NCBI GenBank assembly: GCA_000507305.1
Contig: DF240798.1
Span: 28,360 to 92,359, forward strand
Length of the DNA stretch: 64,000 bases
Direction of reading: 5' to 3'
DNA from: Breviolum minutum Mf 1.05b.01
Lineage: Eukaryota; Sar; Dinophyceae; Suessiales; Symbiodiniaceae
The position numbers were made by a program, and so were the translations under genes. This document shows positions 11,801 to 22,775 of this stretch, piece after piece. A model generated the notes under the pieces. That model searched no databases, had not been told where the DNA came from, and was given only the letters and a program-made list of their open reading frames with translations. Numbering within the stretch: position 1 is the stretch's first letter; each line of letters begins with the position of its first letter.

Positions 11801-14800
11801 CCTTTTTTTGAAGAAAATACATCAACCTCAAAGGCCAAGCAGCTTGGTCTTGTACAAAATGCTGCAAGCATACCTGGTGGGCTGGATTTTGAGGCTGGTT
11901 GAGGCACTCATGGAGTTGACAACAGATATGTTCCACATCTGCAGGGCTCCTATACATTTTTTATGTTTTTTTCCAGTTCGCATGGGGTGAAAGTATTTAA
12001 AAAAACAAGAAAGCAACACCTAGACCAACATCCTGAATCCTTGTCCAACATACCCATACTTTGGTGAGTTTTTTGCTCCATGTTCGCTTTTTTTTCAGGG
12101 CCAAGGCACAACATGTTGGACATAAATGTCACCGGCTTCACACATCTTGCCGTATCAACAACCTCAAGGTGTCGCAATGTATGGAATCGATGGTGAACAC
12201 ATGGCACTGACACCCGGCTACCTTAATATGGAGGGTTGTGATCCAAGGTTGCCTGTTCAAAACGAGACCATTGCTTTACACAGTGTTGTAAGATGTTGTA
12301 GGTTGGTGGTCCATTTTTTAGGCTTAAAATCAGTGAAGATGACGGTGTTGGGTTGAGGTGACAAGTGGTTTAGGTACTCAGCAAACCAGAAGAAGGCAAT
12401 TCTGCAGCCAACATACTGTTGCATAAGGGGTGCTCCCAAATGAATGATCAAAATTGATCAAATAATATCAAATGCATTTGCATCATGCCTACCACTTTAA
12501 TCACTTTGAAGCAGAAATGGGCTTGTAGAACCAACATGTTCCACACAAGCATTACATATCCTCCAAGGTCTAAACCTTCACTCCAAAATCTGCGGCCGAG
12601 CTACGTAGCAAACAATGGTCGGATATGTCACCGCCAAGGCGTCACAAATAATTTGTCCAGACGCCGACCAGTTAAAAACTTCAATTTGTCCTGGAGTGTC
12701 CTGACAGTTTTCAACCGCAAATGAAGAGACAAATGTTTAACAAAACAACAAGTTAGACCTGGTGATAGAAGAATGACCAAAGGTAAATCCTAGTTGATCG
12801 ATTTTATGGCTGTTGTACTTGAACAACTTGGGCGATCCTTGCGGTATTAGTACCTAGGAATCACCCAACACTTGTGGATAGTTGCAGTTTAAATAGCCAG
12901 CGAGTCAGCGAGTCCATGTTTTTGATAACAAAATAGATTATTCTAGCAGCACAAAAAGACAATTTGTCTGAAATGCATGTTGCAGGGGGCCTCCTCATGA
13001 CTGGCATAATAAATCATTAAATATTATTCATCGCACGGTTATTACTGTAACGTACATATGTAAATGTATATCAGTTTTTCCACTACAATTATTCTGTGGG
13101 ATGTCAAAAACGGAAGGACAAGGGATGATTTGTTGCTGCTATCCGACATCAACCAAGGACACAATTTACAGGGGCGTCCATGTACCATTTCAGTGGAAGT
13201 CTCAAATTAACCAATGCAACAGTTCCCAAGTCACCTCACCAACCACGAAAAAGAAGACACGCTGTTAACGCACTGCACAAACAATAAACACTACCGACCA
13301 CCCGCTCCAACCAAAAGAAACATCAACCATCCAAACAAAATCAGCAAGAGATAGCAAGAGTCAATGAGGATATAGTCCAAATCCTCTTGGCGCTTTGCCA
13401 GGATATTCAACACTTGATCAAACTTTGTGGCGAAAAGATTCAAGGATGTCCTAGGGCAGTCCAGAGGACAACGAAGGAGTCAAGCTGTTTTTTTGTGTCG
13501 GCCGATGGTACAGACTGGATCTGTAATTTCACAAATGGCAGGCAAGATGTGGTGTGAAGAACCAAAAAAGGCAGTGGTTCAATGGTTGCAGTTCTGCTGC
13601 GAATTTAGGGGAAGGAGAAAGGGGTCAAAGGCATGCTGGAAACCAACATGCATAAATGAAATCCGTCTCATGATTCTGAAGCCATAAGAACTTGTTTCTA
13701 TCAATGACACCAAGAATATCATCATGAGGTCCTTCTTCCATTCATGCTGGGACACTGATGTGTGTAAAAGGTTGAGTTCATGTCCTCTTCAATCAACCTC
13801 CCAAAATGTAACCCCCCCAGAAGAAAAAGACTATTCCATCGCCAGGCTTCTAAAACTTCTACCTTAAAGGATAGGGTCATCCCATGGGATACGCGCTAGG
13901 GACAAATTCTTCAATTTTGAAGGAGAGTAGCATGGTACTCAAACTCTGCCAGCTTTTGGCCTTTCGGCAACGTATACCTTCTGATAACATGGCAAACAGC
14001 CAAAGTCCTATAGTCAACTGCCAGATCATTGGGGAAAGGCTATACAAGAGCAGTAGATTACTATCAACATTTCATAGTAAGTTTTAGGGAGTGGCCTTGT
14101 ACGTTGCCAGTTCTCGAATTGATACAAATCAAGTAGGACGACGACATCACCTGGGCCTGAAATCTTGAAAGATTTACTACTAGTAGTTGGTAACTTCCAA
14201 GCATCCATCACGAATGTCTGGGAAATTTCCCCATACTATACCACCATAAAAAGAAAATGAAACGCAACACATTCAGCCAGTCCAAGTTTAGCTAACATGA
14301 TCGTTTGGGTTGCCATTGTAATGTTGGAATTTCATCGCAAGCATCTCTAGGGACTCTAGGTTCTGATGAATCAACATCAAATCCAATCCACACAACCTAC
14401 ACAAAACAAGGCTACATAGCACCATCTTCCACCTGAGTGGGCTTCCAAAAAACAAAACAACACAACAGGCAATCCAAGGATCATGATGGCACCGTTTGGT
14501 CCCAAACCAAAATGTTTCATCACCTCCTTGTAGTTTACCGAGTCTCGGATATCAATATTCCTCGATTCAACAAGTTTGCACTTTGACCGAAGCAACTTTG
14601 TGGTGAAACGTGCTGGTGTTTCAGATGTGTTGCATAAAGAAAATCTGGTCCTTGGGCCTGATAACTCTCAAGTTTCTGCTGGATTACAGTAGGTTTCTCT
14701 ACTAATTTTACGTCTCAAACTACACGACTTTCCTGGCACATGTCTTATCATCTTCCCCAATTTCACATGCCTGTCATAAGCCACCTATAACTGTCTAAGT

Positions 14801-15275
14801 GTCACTGGATAGGCCAGATTTCGCACTGCAGGATCCAAGTTCACGGTGTAAACTTTCTTCTGTGCGCCCAAACCTTGGAGGTTTGGAAATGGGTTGGAAG
14901 GTCCCAAAACCTTGGATGATTGGTAAATAATGGTAAATATAACTATTTCAAATTACCATGTTTCAAATTTCTGAAACAAGGCCACTTGGGCAGCTTCCAG
15001 GAAGCTTCCTGGAAGGGTTCGGAATCGAAATCCATCACCTGACTTGTCCCTTGATTGATTCATCTGGCAACCTCCACCCGTGGTCCCTTCATGGTCCCTT
15101 GAAGTCTAGCTTGATTTTTGTGGGCAAATCAGGACTTCCAAGAAACTCCAAGGAATTTCATCCCTGTCTAAACAAATCCCAGGTACGCACCACCAAGCGA
15201 TGCATCAAAGTTGACTTACCACTGCCGGCCATGCCTGATAATGCGTGTTTGTGTGTGTGATCAAAAACTATGGCA

Positions 15276-15313
<38 letters not shown>

Positions 15314-15698
15314 AAGAATTGGTGATAGTTGGCAGGCGCGAGCCAAGCGTGCGACGGATGATAAAATCTCAAAGCACCTAGATGAGGTATATATGACACA
15401 TGGCTCTTCCTCGAACGAGTTGTTGATGATCTGATGACTATTTACCTTGCAACAAATGCAAAAGAAAAGCAACATCAATACTTCTGAAACAATCTTATCC
15501 ACCTTGTACAACCCCAAAGAATCTGACCCTTTAAACATTTTGTCATTTTGAACATCTTTGGACTATATCCTTCACCAGACTTTCTGGTAGGAAGTGCCAA
15601 CTTGCATCCAAGAAACCAATCATCAAAATCACCACAGGCGACTTTGGAATCTTCAACTCTGAAGCCTTGGCATCCGACGGCTGCGATGGCGAAGCCAT
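5813..15698 (-). CDS. GPN1: GPN-loop GTPase 1 (XAB1/Npa3), 15 exons plus tail
   Basis: GPN1 is a GTPase that works as an obligate partner of GPN3 in cytoplasmic assembly and nuclear import of RNA polymerase II. Exons: 15617-15698, 15187-15234, 14804-14873, 14483-14560, 13363-13450, 12605-12700, 12110-12162, 11844-11873, 11084-11153, 10472-10527, 7780-7839, 7395-7435, 7031-7089, 6710-6814 and 6235-6317. All phases agree and the frame is open for about 339 residues (human GPN1: 374). Motifs in order: P-loop GMAGSGKST (28-36), NLDPAV (55-60), the diagnostic GPN triad (87-89), DTPGQ (123-127), [10 protein letters not shown] (163-172), NKID (190-193), SAVTG (252-256), then a charged helix [17 protein letters not shown]. 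Start ATG is at 15698. All 14 acceptors are AG|G; donors are 8 GT, 5 GA and 2 GC. The tail is unresolved: an acidic segment ending at the TAA at 5813 is likely, but its join uses AG|T, while an AG|G option would stop sooner. Copy A of the repeat family lies in intron 10. Confidence 0.95.
6071..6095. repeat. 8-bp-arm inverted repeat
   Basis: TGGGTGTT and AACACCCA are separated by nine bases, able to form a hairpin. It lies between GPN1 exon 15 and its C-terminal tail. No run of T follows, so there is no reason to call it a terminator. Confidence 0.5.
7395..7435 (-). other. GPN1: GPN1 exon 12: G5 motif
   Basis: A 41-nt exon encoding [13 protein letters not shown], matching LRVVGVSAVLGTG of human GPN1. 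AG|G acceptor, GTGACA donor. Confidence 0.92.
7980..8103. repeat. Degenerate terminal-inverted-repeat element (candidate)
   Basis: The right end carries CTTTGAAACCACCACCT (8087-8103), identical over 17 bases to the right end of the element at 19.9 kb. About 100 bases to the left an imperfect inverted copy (AGTGGTGATTTCCA) is present. The arrangement resembles a short non-autonomous or introner-like element. It lies in GPN1 intron 10, just past the 3' end of copy A. Confidence 0.35.
8301..9631 (-). CDS. Ubiquitin-like + RCC1-like repeat protein, copy A
   Basis: Intron-free ORF of roughly 440 codons. Residues 1-75 form a ubiquitin-like beta-grasp domain: [20 protein letters not shown], then a helix ([20 protein letters not shown]), ending [17 protein letters not shown]. 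Nine tandem repeats of about 41 residues follow, each reading roughly [16 protein letters not shown]4[20 protein letters not shown]. These are shorter than classical RCC1 blades (about 51) and closer to BLIP-II-like propeller repeats. No HECT domain follows, so a HERC ligase name is not justified. The array ends [14 protein letters not shown] and TAG at 8301. The start is the Met conserved in copies A-C; nine extra in-frame codons lie upstream. An N at 8521 breaks the frame by an apparent two-base excess. Function is unknown; binding is the usual role of such folds. Confidence 0.82.
8521..8521. other. Ambiguous base N inside repeat array A
   Basis: The local text is TTGCG-N-GGCTTG where the same place in another repeat reads TTGCGGCTTG. 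The repeat here spans 125 instead of 123 bases. It looks like two contig ends joined through one N with one base duplicated. Confidence 0.85.
9690..9712 (-). other. Spliced-leader-like relic upstream of copy A (candidate)
   Basis: On the minus strand the sequence reads TTAGGCTCAAAG, close to the last bases of the dinoflagellate spliced leader (TTTTGGCTCAAG). It lies about 65 nt before the conserved Met, where the homologous 5' leader shared with copies B and C begins. Confidence 0.35.
10071..10102. repeat. Short tandem repeat GGTGCAAACAA
   Basis: Three imperfect adjacent units of about 11 bases in GPN1 intron 10. Confidence 0.6.
11084..11153 (-). other. GPN1: GPN1 exon 9: G4 base-recognition motif
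   Basis: Encodes [20 protein letters not shown] and WME; NKID is the guanine-specificity motif. A longer overlapping open frame (10707-11201) covers this segment in another phase and is not the real frame. Confidence 0.92.
12605..12700 (-). other. GPN1: GPN1 exon 6: G3 / switch II
   Basis: Opens with [15 protein letters not shown], the G3 motif and following helix, and closes with TYPTIVCY, matching FPTVVIYV of human GPN1. 96 nt, phase 0 in and out, AG|G acceptor, GTAGCT donor. Confidence 0.94.
14483..14560 (-). other. GPN1: GPN1 exon 4: GPN loop
   Basis: Encodes [14 protein letters not shown] followed by [11 protein letters not shown]. The Gly-Pro-Asn loop is the signature of the family and reaches across the dimer toward the partner's active site. 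Both flanking donors (14803 and 14482, reading inward) are GA rather than GT; phase forces this choice. Confidence 0.94.
15187..15234 (-). other. GPN1: GPN1 exon 2: P-loop (G1)
   Basis: Encodes [15 protein letters not shown] between AG|G and a GTACCT donor. Lys34 and Ser35 of the Walker A motif bind the nucleotide phosphates and Mg2+. In phase with exon 1 (ends one base into Gly28) and with exon 3 (codon CGT split). Confidence 0.94.
15276..15312. repeat. (ATG)n microsatellite in GPN1 intron 1
   Basis: Twelve uninterrupted ATG units. In one minus frame this reads as a run of isoleucine, which is only a shadow; it lies in the intron just upstream of the P-loop exon. Confidence 0.9.
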
Positions 15699-18600
15699 GT
15701 CGCCCTGGGTCTTGTTGGACACAGCCACGACCCATCAGCTGCGGTGAAAGCCAAGTTGGTGTATCGAAGTTTGTTGAAGTTGGTGTATTTGGGTGAAGGT
15801 GAGCCATATGATCGAATTGATTGGTTGGAGTGTTGTTGGATCTGGTCTGCATGAACGACTCAGCAAGCTCATGATGTTCTGTGTTTCATTCTTTGGGATT
15901 TTAAGAAGTTCTGACCTAGGTTCAGCAAACGTTCACAAGGGAAATGTGGGTTGGACTCAAGGCCATTTTATCCTCAACTACCGTAACTGATAAGGGCGAA
16001 GAAGCTGGTTTTTTAATGGCTACTACTGCTGTTGCTGCTTACCATTTTCACCAATGTGCAAAAGGGAATGCCCCGCTAAAACCACTCATCAGTTTGACTG
16101 GCTGTCACAAAGCTCTGGGTGCTTGAACATGTCTAAATTGGCTGCGGGGCATGGACTGTTTGCCGGTACAAATATACGCATGTCTTAAGTAGACCCAAAG
16201 ATGAAGCCAGCCCCAGAATTGCGGAAATGGATTTTAAACATATAAAAGGCACTTTGCAGTATGTGGCAAAGGCAAATATATCGAAACATATGGAAGCATG
16301 AGAAGTGGTTGTTGATTTCGTATCTTATGTAATGACTGCACTTCAAACAACTGGGATGAGATCGGCTCATGTAGCTGGCTGAGGGCTCATCATGATTCAA
16401 CCAGCGTCAATGCTTCGGTATGGTTCGCGCATTTTCTTCTACACCGCTCTCTCAAGAGGCAAGTTTTTTTCAGGGCTGTCCATCGGGATGATCAAGGCTC
16501 ATACAGTCTGACAAAAGGTAGATAAGCTGATTTGAAACAATCTATGTAGACAGCGGTACGTATACCTATAATATATACATCTATGAACATATTGCCGTTT
16601 TTGCACCTAAGCGCACATCATTCTGCTTCTGCTATGCTGCTATGGGAAAAAGACTGAACAACTACTTGCCTTTTTGCTTGTCACCAAAAGCATCACAATC
16701 ATCAAACACCATAGAAAACCAACGCACCGCCAAGTGAGAATGGACGTCAACCTTCCAAATCTGGGCTTTTCATAAAGCTCTCTTTTTTAATGTGGTTCGT
16801 CTTTGCAAAGTCTTTGCATCATAGCAACATCATGATCATCCCGTTTATTTGTGACTGTACGTAGTCCTCAAATCGGCCTTGTTTCTCAAGGCCGAATGGC
16901 AGTGAGCCCAACGAAGCCACTAGTTGGCATGTCGCTATCACGACATCAAATAAATATCACTATAATATCACCAAATCTCCACCGAAATTGTGGATGAAGA
17001 TGGAGAATGCTCATTGCCATTTTGGGAGTTTGAGTAGGAGGGCTTGCTATATTTTGAAGTAGCGGAGGAAAGTCCTGGTTGACCAGTCCCACTTTTTGTT
17101 TTTATAAGAGTCAACTTCAACCATCCAAGTCTTTCAGTATGTTTCACCTGATCTGCCTTCACAAAAGTTTCATTTTTGGAGCAATCTCAGTCGCGATCCA
17201 TGGGTGCAATGGAAGTCCACAGCCCTAAATTTGTCAGACGTTGATGGTAGTCCTCCGCCGCCTGAAAGTAGAAATAATCTATCAGGTCAATCCATCAACC
17301 CAAGCCGCCGGCTAGATGATAGCGATCATAGAAAGTCAGTTTTGGGGAAGGATGTTGATAAATCAATTAAGTATTTGAGGTTTCGGTTCATTGGCAGTAA
17401 GTTGTCGTCAGGTCTGATGCTTAAACTCGAAACATTGCAAATACCAACATTGGAAGACATACAGGGGATCATGCATGCAATGGATGTTTACAAAGGCACC
17501 GCGAAACTGCAAAATTGGATACCTACCCCTGACAACTACGCAGGTAACACCATCGCTGCTTGGCGCCTTCTTGAAGGAATTGACCACCTGAAAGGAAAAT
17601 CTGTTTCGTTAAACACCAGGTTTCTTAGGCTCGAGTGAGTTGGGGTGGAGGCGATCCTTTGGTGAGCAAGATGTTGTAGATCCCGCCACTTTCACACAGG
17701 GTCGATGATATGGCTTGAATGGATAGACAAATGGTCAGTTAAGGTGCTATCAATCATTCATCGAAACAGTCAGTGTATCCAGTTAGCACATAATATGATA
17801 ACCACTCATGTCGGGTCAGGTACAAAGTTTGCGTAGCTGGAAAATTAGAACCATTTGAAGCAGCTTGTCCACTCAAAGAAAGGAACTAGGCATCTCAGAA
17901 GTTGTAGTGGTGTATCATTACATAATGCCCAATACATCCTGGAAGCACCCTGGTACTAATCTTATGTAAGACTTTCCAACACTTTTGAAAAACGAAAACG
18001 CTGACCAAACATTGACTTCGTTTAAACTTGCTTCGCGTGAGGGATTTTAACATCCTGGACCAAAACGGGTGTCGAAACCGAAAGCAAACCCACCCATCGG
18101 GCGCCAAGAAACCACAGCTGTTCCGACAGGATTGGCCATAGCACTTTCCTCAGGGTTGGCTATGCATCAAAGGAGGCAGTACCACAAGTCAAAGTCAACG
18201 TGGCCCAACGGAGGTATGTTTGGTTGTTTCCCTATAGCCTTCTAAGAACCCCAATGGATCCGAGGACCATCTTCAGTCTAGACATGGCTAGAGCACCTTC
18301 GGGTCCCACCCATCATTAATCATCACATATCTGAAAACAAGGGTGTCATTCCATTGACATCAAGACATGGATGCCCATCATAGAGGTCCGGCAAGGTCAG
18401 ACTTACCACTCTTGGTCAAGGGCGGTAGGTAGATGTCACCAAGGGGGAGCCCCCCGTTGAACCAACCCGACAAACCAACTGGGCTTTCCTCACAAACAAA
18501 CGACTGGACACCTCGTACGCCTTTCCCCGTGACAACAATGGCACGCCCTCCGAGAGCACCTCAAACGACCATCCGCAACAAATACACGAAAAAGCGATGC

Positions 18601-19195
18601 AACGATGGCCATGGCACCGGCGAGCATGATGATGAAGATGATGAGTCCATATATCCTACAGTATTATATAATATTGATTAATCTTCCCATTCCTTTTGGG
18701 TCTCGATATCATTGGACCGTTGGACCCTTCAAGAAACAAGACTCGCAACAGCGCAAAAAAGCACCTCTGCGTATTGCTCCAAGGTTAGTGCGCATTTGCC
18801 ATCCTAGCGCAATGGGCAGCCAAATCTATGCAAGAAACCAACCAACAAGGCCCTTTTGTATGCCTTTAATTTCGGGCAATCAACTCTGAATGTGCCTAAA
18901 TTGTTGATCCTAGGAGAAAAGCACAATTTAGTCTCAGCAATTCCAAGCACTGTACCTTCTGGAAGTACCTTCTCAATTTTGCAAAGGTGCTGTCACAACT
19001 TGCATGCAAAAATAAGGAGATTTATTGCTAGCTCAGGAAGCACAGGGGTTTGCTTTTCCACATCTCCACCATTTCCTCCAGTGATTTTGTGAGGCCTTGG
19101 ACCGGATACCAGCACCAGGTTCCACGCCATCCTGACGCCCAAAAAAGCTGTTGCTGCAGCTGAAAATCACACGTTGGAGCTGGAGAATGGTGGGT
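15699..19195. other. Stretch upstream of GPN1 without a resolved gene
   Basis: No recognisable protein. The 5' end of GPN1 is at 15698, so its promoter or trans-splice acceptor must lie in the first part, but I see no convincing signal. The only long open frame is on the plus strand at 17204-17638, listed separately. Weak exon-like peptides appear on both strands at 16.0 kb and 18.5 kb without consistent splice sites. Confidence 0.4.
17204..17638 (+). CDS. Hypothetical ORF, 144 codons
   Basis: One of the longest non-repeat frames and the only sizeable plus-strand frame in its region. The peptide is hydrophilic at first (SPPPPESRNNLSGQS), then helical (LEDIQGIMHAMDVYKG), ending NTIAAWRLLEGIDHLKGKSV. 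I recognise no domain. The opposite strand also has a 58-codon open stretch after an AG|G site, so this frame may be spurious. Confidence 0.3.
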   Translation: MQWKSTALNLSDVDGSPPPPESRNNLSGQSINPSRRLDDSDHRKSVLGKDVDKSIKYLRFRFIGSKLSSGLMLKLETLQIPTLEDIQGIMHAMDVYKGTAKLQNWIPTPDNYAGNTIAAWRLLEGIDHLKGKSVSLNTRFLRLE

Positions 19196-19519
19196 CTAGC
19201 GGTTGGAAAAAGATGGCTTACTGTTGGAACAATTCTGAATAGTTGTTGCTACAAAAAGGCGTATCAGTTGTTCGAATAAGCTTGGAGCAAAAAGATTGCG
19301 GCGTTGATTGAGAACCTTCCTCAAAACGCTCAAAATGTGGTATAACAAATCAGGGTAGAATTTCAATCTCAGCATAGCTTCCATCCACAGAGCAAAACTC
19401 ATAGAACTCACACAGAGCCACGAAACTTGGAATCCATTGGGATGCGACATCGAACGAAAATAGTACATCTCCGACGTGAGCGATTTGAGATAGAAATCCA
19501 TTTCATGGAGCAAAAACAT
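19196..19519 (-). CDS. Exon-like open frame, unidentified
   Basis: A 107-codon open frame whose peptide (SFALWMEAMLRLKFYPDLLY, then SVLRKVLNQRRNLFAPSLFE) is amphipathic and protein-like. No family recognised and splice sites not resolved. Confidence 0.3.
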   Translation of the reverse strand: MFLLHEMDFYLKSLTSEMYYFRSMSHPNGFQVSWLCVSSMSFALWMEAMLRLKFYPDLLYHILSVLRKVLNQRRNLFAPSLFEQLIRLFVATTIQNCSNSKPSFSNR

Positions 19520-19907
19520 GCCTCAATGTGGGAGGAGAGGCCCACAGACCAACACAACTTCAAACAGCCCCCTGGCCCAACTAGGCCCAACTAAGATCTT
19601 CCTGAAAATCGAAAAAGGGTCGGTCAACGGAATATAACAACATAAGTATCTGGCAGCTATTTAAGCGTGACAACTTCATCAATATCCAAGCTAAGTCACA
19701 ATTTGTGCTGATAACTTTTTGGTTCATGGCCACTGAACTACTCGTGGATCATCCCCAATGAATCCTTCCCCCTGTGGTTTTTTCCAAATGATCCAGCCTT
19801 GAGACAGGTGCAAATCACCCGACGAAGCCCTGGGATTTTGCACCACCTCATCCGCTTTCGGAGCGTTGATTCATTTCCTCATTTGGGGGCCCAAAACATA
19901 ACTGGTT

Positions 19908-19994
19908 GGTGGTTTCAAAACTATTGGAAAAATACTAGTCAAATTGGAAATCTTCCCCAGGTAGGGGTGAAAATAAGAAATCTTTGAAACCACC
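19908..19994. repeat. Short element with 12-bp terminal inverted repeats
   Basis: GGTGGTTTCAAA at 19908-19919 faces its perfect complement TTTGAAACCACC at 19983-19994, enclosing 63 bases. The right end extends to CTTTGAAACCACCACCT, shared exactly with 8087-8103. Size and ends fit a miniature inverted-repeat or introner-type element. No clear target-site duplication is seen. Confidence 0.55.
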
Positions 19995-20675
19995 ACCTAG
20001 ATCAAATCATTATAAAATCCAGCAAGCTTCAACTTTGTCTTACAGTAGCAATTGGGAGGCTGCTATAAGTCTTGGAGTGATCCCTAACTCTGAATCAGTG
20101 TACCTTTTTGCTGCTCTGATGGCACTTCTCATCAAATGTTGCAATTCCCAGTGCAAGATTTTGAAGTTCTGAACATGATATCACGGCACAAAGAACTGAA
20201 CACATACTGCTGAATGCGCAGGCGATTCTGTCCCCTTGGGGGTATAATGGTTTTGTGGCTGAAACAGAGTCGCACATCGTCTATAATCAAAATCCCTGGG
20301 CAACTTGAATAAAATCAGAATGATTGGTGAACCGTTAATTGTCTGGTCACCTCCTCTGGAACATCGAAACCAACTACTCTTCAGTATTGACGTGTGGGAT
20401 GGATCCAATTTTGTCTTACATGATATTGGCAGAAGAGCATCACAGACATCGATTGTGAGTTCCATGTGGGCCATGTTCAAATTGGATGAATTGGGTAGCA
20501 CCATGTTCCCTTGCGAAACCACATATTGCGTTTCCATGGATGGGTGTCGCTTGTATAGCTATCCTTTCCTCCACCAACCTGTCCGAGGAAGGACTCACAA
20601 CCAGGAGCTCCGGCTCCAATCAAGATCGCAAGATGATCCCTACATAACAGCTCAGGCCTTGCCATTCATACAAAA

Positions 20676-21645
20676 CTACACACCCCTGAGCTGATCTTCA
20701 ACTTCCGAACTGTCACCCCCATTGAGTGCATAACCCCAGGTAACGACGGATCCATCTGCCAGAATAGCAGCAAAGGCATCATGTGTGGCCTGTATCTGCC
20801 GCACACGCCTGAGCTGATCTCGGACTGCTGAAATGTCACCGCCATAGCGCGCAGGACCCCAGGCAACCACGGACCCATCTGCCAGGATCGNGCAGCAATG
20901 CATGCTCTGAAGCCTGAATCTGCTGCACACCCCTGAGCTGATCTCGAACTGCCGAACTGTCCCCGCCACAGGCTGCATCGCCCCAAGTAACGACGGATCC
21001 ATCTGCCAGAATAGCAGCAAATGCACGCTTTGAAGCCTGAATCTGCTGCACACCCCTGAGCTGATCTCGAACTGCAGAACTGTCACCACCAAAAACTGCA
21101 TTACCCCAGGTCATGACTGATCCGTCTGCCAGAATGGCAGCAAAGGCCCCGTAGATAGTGCCCTGAATCTGCTGCACACCCTTGAGCAGGTCTTGAACTG
21201 GCAAACTGTAACCGCCATAGTATTCATGGCCCCAGGTAACGACGGATCCATCTTCCAGAATCGCAGCAAAAGCTTGACCAGTGGCTTGAATCTGCTGCAC
21301 ACCCCTGAGTTGATCTCGAACCGTCGAACTGTTACCGCCATATTCTGCATCACCCCAGGTAATGATTTCGGAACCTCCTTGACAAAACAAGGCAAAGGCA
21401 CTACATGTTGCTGCCAGTTGTGGTTGAAGTACCAGAGCTGTAAGGCACTCTCCGTCCTCTATCTCTGCTTCTTCTAAGGTTTTGTTAGGATCGTCTAGGA
21501 CTCGATTCTTGGCAGTGATAAGTCTGAGGTACTTTTTCCCAAAGGCTCGTTGGGCCTTTGTCCTTACATCTTGAACCGTGGAAGAAGGCAGAAGTGTCAG
21601 AAGTTCAGCATGCCCATTCGGCAAAGCTACATTTATCTTAAGCAT
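20676..21645 (-). CDS. Ubiquitin-like + RCC1-like repeat protein, copy B
   Basis: Same architecture as copy A, without introns. The ubiquitin-like part starts MLKINVALPNGHAELLTLLP and ends [15 protein letters not shown]. Six RCC1-like repeats follow, each with a xxTWG core (IITWG, VVTWG, VMTWG; VVAWG in the fifth). The frame stops with TAG at 20676 right after DQLRGV. It is the shortest of copies A-C, with about 320 codons. An N at 20891 lies after the fourth repeat and shifts the frame; the repeat resumes in another frame beyond it. Several Asp/Glu changes in the repeats (ILADG versus ILEDG) group it with copy C more than with A. Confidence 0.8.
20891..20891. other. Ambiguous base N inside repeat array B
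   Basis: Reads GATCG-N-GCAGCAATGC where other repeats read AATCGCAGCAAATGC: an extra N and G, and one A missing. Same type of join as at 8521. Confidence 0.85.
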
Positions 21646-21709
21646 CAAACTGAGACTTCCTCTTTTCTTGAAGAATCTTCAAAACACCAGCAGTGAATCT
21701 CTACTTCAC

Positions 21710-21725
21710 ACTTTGAGCCCAAGAT
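21710..21725 (-). other. Spliced-leader-like relic upstream of copy B (candidate)
   Basis: Minus strand reads CTTGGGCTCAAAG, followed by the same leader as in copy A (TGTGAAGTAGAGATTCA), about 66 nt before the conserved Met. Confidence 0.35.
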
Positions 21726-22712
21726 CGGGGAACCATGCAACCCTCGTTTGACAGTCCTCATAGGTGATGATACCATTATATATGTGATATCTGGGCGGAT
21801 TTAATGCAAGCTCCAAGCTCCGTCATTACAGTGTGCGTCCGTCAATCAATCACGCAGTATACGGGCGCAATTGACTCCATTCACGATATCATGGCATGCA
21901 TCATGAGAACATCAAACCCAGGTCTGGAAACCTTTCAGTTGCTATGTATCATTGTCATTGTGACATGGTACAATTTGCCCGGTGTAGGACTTGGAAGATA
22001 ACTTGACTTGTAAGATGATGACTGCCTTTTGTCAAGAGATGCTTGCACACCTTTGCACAGCAGGGGAGGCCAAATGTTTTATGCCATGGATGATAAAGGA
22101 GCAATGGTGTGGGATGCTCCCCCTTCCAGTAATCATCTAACATTAAAGAATGCTTTCAGAAGGAACTGTTTGGTTGAGCATGGTTGTTGCCGGTATCCGG
22201 GTATTAGTGGCAGATCTCAGGCATTAAAGTCCTTTAAAACCAACTTAATAAAGCTGATATCATTTACTCACAAGATATCCAGGATATCATCTACTATTAC
22301 TATCAGCTATATATCACTATATCCATGGAACACCCCGTGCTGCCTGCTTCCAAACAAATGCCCAAACTATTACGAGGTCAATGGTAATCATAAGTCTTGA
22401 GTAGGACATGTAGGATAAGTGATCTCATGATCTTTGACATCAAATGATATACATTCCATTCTCATGTGACAAAGGTGGCAAAAGATAAATGCTACATCGT
22501 GAGCCAGGATAAGTCAAGGGGCGGCATCTTGCAATTCCTGATGGGTGCGTGCACCAAAACCACCCACATGTCCTGCACATGGGGTTGCGTCATAGCACAT
22601 CGCCAACAGACTGAAATGGGACGGATATTACACTAGGTACATGTACATCCGGTTTCATTTTGTGATGCAAGCCAGGTCGATCCTTTCTGGCCTAAGTAAC
22701 ACTGGTCCAGTC

Positions 22713-22775
22713 CCATGGCTGTGCTCCTTGGAAGTCTTGGTCTCTTCCTCCTCCTCTGCTTTCTTTCCGGTCTTC
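22713..22775 (-). CDS. Exon of unidentified gene, highly charged
   Basis: AG|G acceptor, GA donor, phase 2 in and 2 out. Encodes KTGKKAEEEEETKTSKEHSH, a Lys/Glu-rich stretch typical of disordered linkers. Lies 1 kb upstream of copy B. Neighbouring exons not found. Confidence 0.45.
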
